DNA from: Acanthosepion esculentum
Taxonomy: Eukaryota > Mollusca > Cephalopoda > Sepiida > Sepiidae
Assembly: GCA_964036315.1 (NCBI GenBank)
Contig: OZ038517.1
Coordinates: 56,563,156 to 56,627,155, forward strand
Reading direction: 5' to 3'
DNA length: 64,000 nucleotides
Shown here: positions 54,536 to 64,000 of the stretch, one piece after another
Layout: each line of letters starts with the position of its first letter
How positions within the stretch are numbered: the stretch's first letter is position 1
The notes under the pieces: generated by a model
What the model saw: the letters and a program-made list of their open reading frames with translations, nothing else
The model's database searches: none
What the model was told of the DNA's origin: nothing
Program-made: the position numbers and the translations under genes

Positions 54536-55650
54536 CTCTCTGACGTCACGGACAAACTCTTTCTTTGATTTTAGTCGCCGCCAGGACACGGAACAGAATA
54601 GACGACTCATTTATCCCTCGTCTGTTACCCATATATCAAGACAGGGATGTCTTACCAGCAAATATTGCTTTGTCCCTCATAGCTTGTCGCGTGTAACCTT
54701 AGCACCTATGACACTGTCATTTCATCACCTTTTTCGATGACTTATTTCTCGTCCTGATACGAACATCCTGTTCGAACATGCTTACGTCCATGACCAGAGA
54801 TCTGTGAAACTTTCAATCTGAAGAATGAGAACTTTTCATATTCTTCGAACTCTGTCCTTTTAGAACCAGTACCTTAAAAAAAATAACATTACACTCACAA
54901 TTACAAAATCTCGCAGTGAGTATTTTCTTTGCTGTGTATGTTTAATATTCATTATAAATTGACTGTTCTGAACTTTCTTCCCGGAGAAACTTTTTCCCGC
55001 CTTAGCCATTTTGAATTTCGTTTTGGCGCGGAACCTGACCTACCTTTTAGTGACTACTTGTCACAGCCTTTTTATCAGCTGCAGAATTTCCAGTAACTTT
55101 ACTGAAGGTCTCCACTGTCGAGACAAATTACTTGTTAAACACAAATAAAATTTTATATTTGTTCTTTTACCAGGATGATCTTCGTCATTCCTCCTGTCTA
55201 CTTATTTTTACTTTGTTAGTGGATTCGGTAGTCGTGTGCAGTGTCTGGCACAAGACCATCTTTTCGTAGGCCAGCCCTGCAACGCTATCGGGTCCCCAAC
55301 AACACCAACCCCTGTCTTTTATATTGCGATTCTTTTTCAAATTAAATTGATTCATTAAATTCACGTCAAACAAGGAAAAATAAATTTATCATTTTATTCT
55401 ATTTTAATTTAAAACAAGACAACTTTTTGAAAATTTTTTGTAAAAGTAAACTTCAATAAAATAATTCAACATTACAATTATTTCCTGCATTAATTCAAAA
55501 GTTTATGAAAGAACTCGCATAATAGTCATAATTTGTTGATTGATTTGTTTTTACGCCTTAAAGTTTCGCAGGTTATTTAAAGGTTTTAGTTTGTAAGAAC
55601 TTTTTGGAGATAATAATGATTTACTGATACAAGTCCTACTAATTAACCGA
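54536..55650. other. No gene recognised
   Basis: Mixed DNA without domain wording or repeat matches. Confidence 0.45.
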
Positions 55651-55654
55651 TAGC

Positions 55655-55915
55655 TGGAGGGAAAAAGGTGGGTTCATACATTTCCCAATGGTATTTGCGC
55701 GTAAGTGAATATAACGAACCAGACTGGAATTGAAACACGGCATTCCGATTTGCAATTCTGAACCGTTATCCATTACACTACCCGCACATACAAGGTTACA
55801 TCACCTGATATTCCCAAGCGGTCACCCATCGAGATACTAACCAGGCTCCACGCTGCTTACCTTCAGTGAGCGTACGAGAACCGGCGTTTCAACTTGATAT
55901 GGCCGTAATCCCATA
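55655..55915 (-). repeat. Chimeric 5S rRNA/tRNA SINE
   Basis: Minus strand, in order: a 5S-like head (TACGGCCATATCAAGTTGAAA, CGGTTCTCGTACGCTC, GGTAAGCAGCGTGGAGCCTGG, GGGTGACCGCTTGGGAATA), then a tRNA-like unit (GCGGGTAGTGTAATGGATAA A box; GTTTCAATTCCAGTC B box), then GGTTCGTTATATTCACTTA and a tail with CCAGCTATCGG. Better preserved in the 5S part than the 37-kb copy. Confidence 0.85.
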
Positions 55916-55967
55916 AGAAAATGACAAGATAATTTACGTAGAAATAAATTATACAAATATCCACATA

Positions 55968-56151
55968 CAGTGTAACCCGGATATAAGAGAGTTGTCGGGA
56001 CCGGAGACGAAGTCTCTTATATCCGAGTTTCTCTTATATCCGGGTTTTGTCTATTTTGTTTAGGTAAGTATGGCTCTAATTTGGGACTAGATAAAATCTA
56101 TCTTATATCCGGGTTTCTCTTATATCAGGGTCTCATATCCGGGTTACACTG
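55968..56151. mobile_element. pogo/Tigger-like MITE, 184 bp
   Basis: Ends CAGTGTAACCCGGATAT and ATATCCGGGTTACACTG are inverted copies, flanked by TA on both sides (55966-55967, 56152-56153). Phrases of the type CTCTTATATCCGGGTTT recur inside. TA duplication and CAGT- ends fit pogo/Tigger-type non-autonomous elements. Confidence 0.85.
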
Positions 56152-56575
56152 TATATAAATTACAGTATATTCAAGTGTACAGAAAGTATTAAAAAATGTA
56201 AGTTAAATTTATTTAAATATTATTTATCAAAAATGAATTCGCCTTCATTTTCAACAACTTCAGTCCAACATACAGGAAGATTTTCGATTCCACGTTTAAA
56301 AAAAGAACGTTTTTTTCTTCACAAAATGTTTGAAAAACTGCTTTCAATCTGTTTGTTTCTGAAAGAAAAAAGAAAAGTCACCAACGAAAAGGGCGCTAAA
56401 GCTGAAAGGAAACAGAAAGAAAACTAAAAATTCACGAAATCAGAAGTATTAACACTGATTTGAACTTTTATAGAAAAGCAAGATTTATCTCAATATTGTA
56501 GCTAATTTTAAAAACAGGACTATTGTTAAAATTACCCAATGACATTTATTAAATTCAACATCCTTAAAGGTTTTT
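56152..56575. other. No gene recognised
   Basis: AT-rich DNA with a 64-codon Lys-rich frame (56233-56427) lacking any domain. Confidence 0.4.
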
Positions 56576-56577
56576 GT

Positions 56578-57515
56578 CGTCCTGGGTATGACGTTAAACT
56601 GCATCCGAGTCCTGGGTAAGACGATAAACTACATCCAACAGCAAGGCCTCTTATCAGGAGGTTTTGAGGAGCATGGAACCACCTCTTAATTGCTGATGTT
56701 CCCAGGTCCACCCTGACCCGGGGTGGTAGAACCTGTTAGGTTCCCAGCTATGGGAAAATAGTGAAATCCCAAGGTGTGTCCACGTCCTGGGTATGACGAT
56801 AAACTACATCCGCGTCCTGGGTATGACGATAAACTACATCCGCGTCCTGGATATGACGATAAACTACGTCCAACCAAAAGGCCGTCGATCCGATCAATCG
56901 GCTGGTCATGTCATGCCCCATCACATCTAACCCATCCCAAAACAACTACAGCTTACAATTAACTTTCTCTCCCAAACCCTACACTAAATATACTAACACC
57001 TTACCCCTAAAATGTGATGGGAAACGATGATGTTGCCAGCTATACGTTTTTGAAACGATGATGTTGCCAGCTATACGTTTTTGAAGCAATGATGTTGCCA
57101 GCTATACGTTTTGAAACAATGATATTGCCAGCTATACGTTTTTGAAACAATGATGTTGCCAGCTATACGTTTTTGAAACAGTTGCCAGCTATACGTTTTT
57201 GAAACAATGATGTTGCCAGCTATACGTTTTTGAAACAGTTGCCAGCTATACGTTTTTGAAACAATGATGTTGCCAGCTATACGTTTTGAAACAATGATAT
57301 TGCCAGCTATACGTTTTTGAAACAATGATGTTGCCAGCTATACGTTTTTGAAACAGTTGCCAGCTATACGTTTTTGAAACAATGATGTTCCCAGCTATAA
57401 CGTTTTTTAAACAATGATGTTGCCAACTATACGTTTTTGATATATCTAGTAAATACTGGATCTGGCATTAAATAACCCATAGTGGTTGATATGCCAGAAA
57501 ACCCCAAACAAACAA
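56578..57515 (+). repeat. Interspersed repeat with expanded minisatellite core (copy 4)
   Basis: The 5' module contains AACTACATCCAACAGCAAGGC and GTTAGGTTCCCAGCTATGG, the 3' module AATAACCCATAGTGGTTGATA, as in copy 1. Two tandem arrays are embedded: about five units of a 29-bp repeat (CGTCCTGGGTATGACGATAAA) at 56578-56640 and 56785-56870, and about 14 units of a 22- or 31-bp repeat (TTGCCAGCTATACGTTTTTG) at 57028-57440. The end runs into (CAAA)n. Repetitive peptides predicted here are by-products of the arrays. Confidence 0.85.
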
Positions 57516-58765
57516 ACAAACAAATTAAAGATTTTTGACTGTTGACTATAAAAGTGAATATCTTTTAAAAAAAAATGTAATTGTTTTTAGAACTTGTTAT
57601 CTTACATAATTGCAAGACGCACAAGGAAAATTTTGTGCAAACTTGTATTGTAAATTTTTATTGTTTTCACGCTACTTAATAAATGAAAATTTCTTTTTAA
57701 TTTCACATCGGAATGGATTTCTTTGTTTCCGTCTTTCACAACACTCTGAATAAGCGACGTGATGTTTTCTTTTCTCTCTCCATAATAAAAATCATTTTAA
57801 TATTTATTTCATGAAATACAAATTAGAATTGTATATAAATTCAGAGGTTTACAGTTGAAGTGAAAAGTACATAACTACATTTCGAATTCGACTGAAGAGA
57901 AAAATTTCTACAATAAACGAAATGACAACAAAAAAAATTAAAAAATTAAATTCTTCTAAATAATTTTTTTTTTTGTATTGAAATTATTTTCTTCTACCGG
58001 TGATGTATAAAATGAGTGATGAGTATTGTTCATGATGACATAGCAACAAATTCCCTCCCCCCCTCAAAAATAAATGTTTCGTGCACAAAGACAAATTCTA
58101 AATGAACATTTTAATTGGAATTTCTCCGTGATATGCATTTATTGATGACTTTTTTCCAACAGATCTACTCTAATGTGAAATCTGGATTTTCTCGTCTCCA
58201 GAAGCTTTGAATCAATTTCAGTCTTCTAATGGCTTCAAAGTTACGCTCGGATTAATCTAAACTCGTGCTGATCTTTTGCCGTTCTCCGTCAAATCTTTCA
58301 AATGCCGGCATCTATTAACGTCAAACACTAAACCCGAAATGTATCTACTTTTTTTCTCTTATTGAATCATAGATTTAATTTCGCTATTTATTGTTATTAT
58401 TTTCCAACCAGCTGTGTGTGTGTATGTGTGCGCATGTGTGCGTATGTGTGCGCGTGCATGGGTCTACAAAAGATAATGAACATGCGTGGTGTACTTATAA
58501 TAAGAAAGTGAATTATACATTTGACATATACGTGTGTGTATATGCGTGTGTGAAACGTATATTTCTTTCGGTTTACAGGTTGCCCCTCAATTAACAACAC
58601 AGTTTAGTATATACATATTCAGACCCTGAACACTTGAATGTGTATTTTCACATGAGAAATGAATAGCAACAGGAAAATAAAGTTGAAACTAAAATACATA
58701 TATTATGTAAAAGTCAGTTAAAAAGAATATAGTCTTTGTTTTCTCATTTTTTTTAATAATTTCAC
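57516..58765. other. No gene recognised; GT-rich patch
   Basis: A purine/pyrimidine-alternating GT-rich patch (58410-58465) is the only structured stretch; both-strand open frames there are artefacts. Confidence 0.5.
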
Positions 58766-58769
58766 CCCA

Positions 58770-60600
58770 AGCAAGGCAATAATGCTCCTAAAATCCAAGA
58801 GGTTACTGAGAGTGTAATAAAATGAGGAGGAATGAACATAACTGAATTCAAGAAGACAGAAGATAAAGATTGATGTCGGATTTAAATTTTTATAGGTCGT
58901 AGATGATAACGCAGCAAGAAACCAGAAGAGACTTCCACAGCCTTCATACGAGAGAAGAAACTATTAGCATAGAACCTACGGTTACATCGAGCTATTTCAA
59001 CAGTAAAACGATGAAACTTATTTGCAAATCTAGTGGTACGCTTAAATTCATGTGGCCGCGAAACCAGGGATGAAAGCCCATTAGAGCAATTGTTATGAAA
59101 ATATTTCTAGAAAAGACAGGGAAGACACGATACGGCGGTGGGAAAGTGATTGAAGTCGTGATGCCAGGTCAGGACTGATAACATTGCGGACCCTTCTTTG
59201 AATTTTGTCGAGGACATCGAGATATATAACAGGGGCACCAGACAAAATATGGCAGCGACATTCAATGCATCGACGAATGGTAGATTTATAAACGGGCAAA
59301 AAAAATTCTGACAAAAAGAATTTTCTGACACAACACAATGAACCAACTGTCCTAGCAGTATACATAGCAATTGATTCGATATAATCATTCCACTTCATGT
59401 CAGTGAAAAACGTGAAACTACGAAGGTGCAGGGAGTTGCTCTCCTGGAGATTAGCATCAGACATAATGAAAGATAAAAATGGTACTCTATAATGACTAAA
59501 ATATAATTTCGGAGTGAAGGTGTTAAAATTTAGAAGTCATTTCTTGCCCCGGTTAACAACAGATTGAATATCAGCTGCCAGTTTTAGTTTATTAAATCTA
59601 TAAAACATGAGTGAATAATTGTCATCAGTATAAATACCGAGTTTGGAACTGATGACATCGGAGAAAGTCGTTGATGAAGATAAGAAACAACGTAGGTTCA
59701 AGAATAGAGGCTGGAGGCACCCCCGCAATAATATGAAAAAATCTAGAATTCAACACGACTTTCGTTACACGATCTGTTAAGAAAAATTGTATAAAGTCGA
59801 ATATTCAACCAGAGAAACTATAGCCGTTGAAGGTCGGCATGTGAAACTCTGTTAAAACTTGGAAATATCTCGCCGCGCCGTTTTTATCTAAAGCTTGAGA
59901 AACATTCAGTAATAACCATCAACACATCAGCGAAAGCCATATCGTTTATGTGAAAGACGCCAGGACGTAGTGAGATGCTTAATCAATGCGTGAGTTGATT
60001 AAAACCTCGCTTACTTTGCTAAAAAGAGATAAAAGACAAATAGGATGATAATTCGAAGTGTCAGAAGGTTTACCAGTGTTGTTAAAGTCAGGATCTACAA
60101 AAACTGGAAAGCAAAGGCATTTGTTAGGGAGTTTGGAGAGAAAAGGAGCCAGCTGAGAAGTACCTTTCCTTATGACAATTGTGGAAATACCGTCAAGTTC
60201 GCATGCGTTGTAGCGATCTAATTTGGAGATGATGGCAGAAACTATGGACATAATCATACGCACATCATTCAGAGATTCTGTTTTAGGTGGAAAATCAGGT
60301 AAAGATACTCCTAATGTCGAAATTGGAGTTGGAAACAAATTTCCAAACAAGGCATTCTGCTTTATCAGCAATAAATGACAATACATCAAAATGATGGAAG
60401 AGAAGGAAGATTGAGTATTTACTTATTCAGCACACTCTTACATAACCGCCAGTAATCACGAGAAGCAAACTTGTAAACTTGGCTAATAACCAAAACACCT
60501 TTTATCTTCGTTCAAGAAATTTCGCATTGTTTCTTAAGAAAAGTACTTAAAGCTGCGATGAACCATTGATTTGAAAGGAAATTTCTGGCTAGCAACGAAG
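58770..60600 (-). mobile_element. CR1/Jockey-like LINE, longest copy in window
   Basis: 5'-truncated element on the minus strand. From its 5' side: a pre-RT linker (about 60600-60420), DDFNNTGKPSDTSNYHPICL-type RT entry (60060-60130 in NTGKPSDTSNYHPICLL form), the active site as LGIYTDDNYSL (about 59615-59650, with TDD for ADD), the C-terminal block (59093-59464, KWNDYIESIAMY, RCHILSGAPVIYLDVLDK), then the 3' UTR ending CTTGCTTGGGG at 58775. Several frameshifts separate the blocks. Confidence 0.85.
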
Positions 60601-61985
60601 TCTGGTTTCAGGAACTAACTTAATCCAGAATATTACTTTGCTTTTATTTATTATTAAATTAATCAATTTCAACCATTATTGTTGATTTTTGACTAGTAAT
60701 TATTTTCATCTTAATTTTTATTCTATTATTAGATGATGCATTGTCAACAATTATTCATTTTTTATAAGTACTTACTCATATTTTAATTCTCTTATTAGTT
60801 GAAGCATTGTCAACCATCAATATAAATATTTACACGTATTTCATCCTTATCCCTACTTAAGGTTTATTGGTTAAAAACTTGACGACTTACAGAAGATCAA
60901 ATCTAAACTTTACTACATTGCATTATCTCACTCAGGACGTTTTTCTTTTACACTACTAGCAAAAGTATTATCTTTTATTTAATCTTAGATGAAGCATTCT
61001 CGGGCAGATTTATCGCGATATATAGCAACTAAAAATTAATTAGGAGTTAAAATTATTGTTATCAATAAAGATTTAATCCGACTGACAGTAAACATATTTT
61101 CGGGCTCTTAGCCCTCAGTGGTCATCAAACCTATGTACTCTCTTCTGTAGACATCCCAGAATATCACCTTATTCTGAAATGATCATACACGAGGTTGCTT
61201 AACTTTTACAAGGCAGAAATGGATACATCCTGAAATTGATAGTTTTCCTTGTTGAACAACTCAGGCTAGACAACTGAAATCTGGCACTGTCGAAAAGATG
61301 TTTTTGACAGGATCGACAAAGTTTCAAGTGCCAATTAAAAATTACATCACGTTACATACACAGAAAACCAGCCAAGTCAAATTCAGTAGGCATTTCACAG
61401 TAACCCTAACAAAAAGCCTGGAAAGGAAAAACCTGATCATACGACGAGATGTAAAGACACGAGAAAATGTATAGGGGCTTTTTTATCAAACAGAGATTTT
61501 GAGGGGTGGGGTGCAATAAAGATTTTCTTGAAATTGATTTTCTAATAATATTTTTTATCTTATCGGACAGTTTGCGCAAACAATATATACATTAAATGTA
61601 CCTTATCCACCTCTGGGTTACTAATCAATTATTAGTAAGTAATAATTAATTTGGGGAAAGACACTTTTTTTTAATTATCTCTAATTTTTTTCTTATGCAA
61701 AAAAGATTGTTGTTTCATGTGAATAAATTCATACCATTACGTAGAAGTCGCCATTGTTTCTTCGTAAAGTCTTTACCGGCGTAATGAATAAAATTAGAAA
61801 TAAAACAAGATATTATTCATATCTCGGAAGTATTATAATCAGCAGTATCCACGTGTTATCAACAGAAGTATTCGCCATGGAAGCTATATAACAAATGGAC
61901 GTATAGAAATAATATGGCTTTGAAGTGTTTATTCAGAAAAATACATTCCTCAAGATTCAGCTAATTATATATATTACAATGATAT
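60601..61985. other. No gene recognised
   Basis: AT-rich DNA. Near-repeats around 60680-60840 (TCAACAATTATT...TCAACCATCAATA) suggest a degenerate short duplication. Confidence 0.45.
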
Positions 61986-61989
61986 TCAC

Positions 61990-62760
61990 CCTATACAAGA
62001 CCCGGGAGCCACTCAAGTTAGAGGGTTACAGGATAAGAGGCATAGTTTATGCAGATATTTGTGGAGGTAGATAAAGGTTAACTCTAGATTGAACAGCTTA
62101 AAATTGTAGTGATCGAGGAAGCGTCCTCTTTGGAGTCGGTTCCACAGAGCAGAAGTTCGTTGGAAGAAGCTGTTCGAGTGTAACTTACATCTCACCAAAG
62201 AAATATGAAGCGGATGAGACTGGTTCGCTACAATGGACGTCGCATGGCGTGAATGTGAGAACTGATGAGACTAGTGGAGTGTAGTTGGTCGGAACACTTT
62301 CCATGGAAATAGCGATAAAGCAAAGAGAGGCTCGTGATGTTTCGTCTATGACAAAAGGGTTGTCAGGTGGAAAATAATTTGTCAGCCACAAGGGCGCGGA
62401 GACACGTTTGGATTCTATGAAGAGTTGAAAGTGAAGAGTGGGCAGCTCCTGCCCATATATGGCAGCAGTACTCTATTTTTGTCCCGATCTGGCTCTTGTA
62501 AAGGTAGAGGATACTAGGAGGAGTAAGGTACTTACTGGAGCGGTACAAGGAACGGACCATTTTCCAGGGATCTTTAGCGATGGATCGTATGTACGAGTTC
62601 CACTTGAGGTCTGGGTTGCGTTTAAGTCCCAAGAGGCGCTCAAGCTACAGGGCCTCCTTGACGAGACACCCGTCCATTGTGATTCTGAATATCCCTGATC
62701 AGTGATGATGAAATGTCCTTGATTTGGTTTGGTATTCGAGGCATTGAATGTGACCAATCA
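61990..62760 (-). mobile_element. CR1/Jockey-like LINE C-terminal part, second subfamily
   Basis: The minus-strand frame at 62363-62632 reads KWNSYIRSIAKDPWKMVRSL, YLTPPSILYLYKSQIGTKIE and YCCHIWAGAAHSSLSTLHRI, then after shifts LHSNSFFQRTSALWNRL (62013-62198). This is the ORF2 region after the polymerase, ending near GAGCCACTCAAGTTAGAGGG. It differs from the 59-kb copy enough to be a separate subfamily; relics at 30.6, 38.6, 39.6 and probably 46 kb belong here. Confidence 0.8.
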
Positions 62761-63963
62761 GTTCCCTACACTTTGAATTTTCTAGAACTTTCTTTCAGTG
62801 ATTGTGAGCAGTTCTGAATGCAGTAAGTGAACCAGGTGTATACTCAAACAAAATGACTAATCGGTAAGAAATAAATCGAATAGAAATTTACGTGTTGCTA
62901 TTTTATAAGTACTTTAAGTGACTGACAACAGGGCCGGTGCAAGGGTCTAGTGCCCGCCCCCGAATCTATTCTACCACATCTCAATTTTCATAAGATAGTA
63001 TTCATATAAAATACAAATTTTATTTTAACCTAACTATTTATTGTAATCTATGTAGAGTAATGTTAAGATAGCAAGCACTGACCGGGGTCCTCAATCAGGT
63101 TTAACGCCCCCACCTCGTCGGGGGTAGTATGTGCTTGCCCTGACTAGTAGTACAAATTTCCATTCTTAAAAGAAAATTCTAATTTCATTACAAAATAAAC
63201 TTTTCTTCGCTTTCGCGGGTCTTTTTGAGTTTCCATATCCCAAAGCGCACTTTCCACTCTTATTGTTTGCTAATGACCATTCTTTCAATTTCGAGAACTA
63301 CTACGCCATTTGTCGCCCGGGTATCGCTGGTTATGAGGAAAGGATGAATCACCCGACTGAAAGGCAACTGATCATCTACCACAATTTGTAACGTAACTTT
63401 CTTGCTCTCTTTCTACTGTTATTTATCTCTCTCCTATAATAAATGCGAATGTCAGTGTGTCACTGTGTTACAGTTTTTCAACTTTTCTCCTAGAGTTCGT
63501 ATCACAACATATCATACAAATTTTGAATCAGGCCGATTCCGTGAGCAAATTAAAAACATTCCGGGTCGGATCCGGACCCGCAATCCTGAAATTTTGGATT
63601 CCAAAGTTTTTATTACTGCCATTGTTTTTGGCGATATTTTGCGATAACAAATTTTATAACTTGGAAATAAATTTGGAAATAATCGAAACTAACTGCGTAA
63701 TTCACCGAAAGTCACACATGAAACAAAAATAATTGTTTGCACGAAAAGTAAGGACCTACGTATATCAAATTGTCATTAAATTAAATGGCGGCAGAAGAAT
63801 TATCGTTGAACTTTTAAAAGGTGAACTTAAATATTAATGCGATACTTAAATTAAAATACTTAAAGTTCTTCTGTAGTTTATTGTTGCCTATCGCATCTAC
63901 TCCTCCCTACCTATGGTGATGAAGGCCTAATCAAGAGCTCTCCGATAGGGCGGCTTTTAAACT

Positions 63964-63968
<5 letters not shown>
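62761..63968. other. No gene recognised
   Basis: Mixed DNA; a GC-richer patch at 62930-63140 has no recognised identity. Two overlapping frames at 63402-63732 lack domains. Confidence 0.4.

Positions 63969-64000
<32 letters not shown>
63969..64000. repeat. (TA)n microsatellite at window edge
   Basis: At least 32 bp of TA running off the end of the window. Confidence 0.95.

Noticed and set aside
55805..55915. Possible 5S rRNA gene
   Set aside because: Clear 5S similarity but mutated and directly fused to a tRNA-like SINE body, so it is a SINE head and not a functional gene.
56686..56945. Frames encoding repeated SSYPGRG or RPGYDDK peptides
   Set aside because: They follow the 29-bp tandem repeat in several frames on both strands; no sign of selection on protein.
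57071..57325. 84-codon repetitive frame
   Set aside because: A by-product of the 31/22-bp minisatellite.

Overview
This window reads as intergenic DNA from a large, repeat-dense animal genome. The base composition, the (TA)n, (CT)n and (CA)n microsatellites and the mix of repeats fit a lophotrochozoan, most likely a cephalopod-type mollusc: RTE-, Tx1- and CR1/Jockey-like LINEs, Penelope-like elements, mariner, a THAP-domain P-type transposon, and tRNA- and 5S-derived SINEs. The organism is an inference; no single locus proves it. I found no host protein-coding gene, rRNA gene or intact tRNA gene. Almost all open frames are decayed mobile elements or low-complexity DNA.

Layout. 1-1.8 kb: AT- and CT-rich DNA. 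1.8-10.9 kb: a three-level nest. A decayed Gypsy retrotransposon (7.1-10.8 kb, + strand) has a Tx1-like LINE (1.87-7.11 kb) inserted in its 5' end, and that LINE holds a 1.2 kb inverted-repeat transposon (5.05-6.26 kb) containing a 136-bp palindrome. 11.3-14.2 kb: an RTE fragment, a 1.35 kb polypyrimidine tract, and an interspersed repeat with a variable core. 14.2-20.7 kb: SINEs, a Penelope-like element on the minus strand, and a minisatellite made of two alternating 35-bp units. 20.8-26 kb: an RTE-like LINE 3' end split by a 4.18 kb P-type transposon with 24-bp terminal inverted repeats and an 8-bp target duplication. 26-36.6 kb: several mariner relics, a tRNA-like unit with a hammerhead-like motif, LINE fragments and a local tandem duplication. 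36.6-44.3 kb: a 5S/tRNA chimeric SINE, a LINE interrupted by a microsatellite, a Penelope-like fragment flanked by perfect 251-bp direct repeats, a complete hammerhead ribozyme motif beside a (TA)n tract, and a palindrome whose left arm carries a solo LTR. 44.3-64 kb: LINE fragments, a perfect 64-bp-arm palindrome between (TA)n tracts, a promoter-like cluster with no evident gene, a second 5S/tRNA SINE, a small pogo-like MITE, and the two best-preserved LINE 3' regions.

The elements do not form a pathway. The interest lies in their insertion order, which target duplications and an empty site let one read directly, and in two RNA-level features: the hammerhead motif and the 5S/tRNA chimeric SINE. 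Identities are judged by eye from translated motifs and repeat comparison within the window; no database was consulted.
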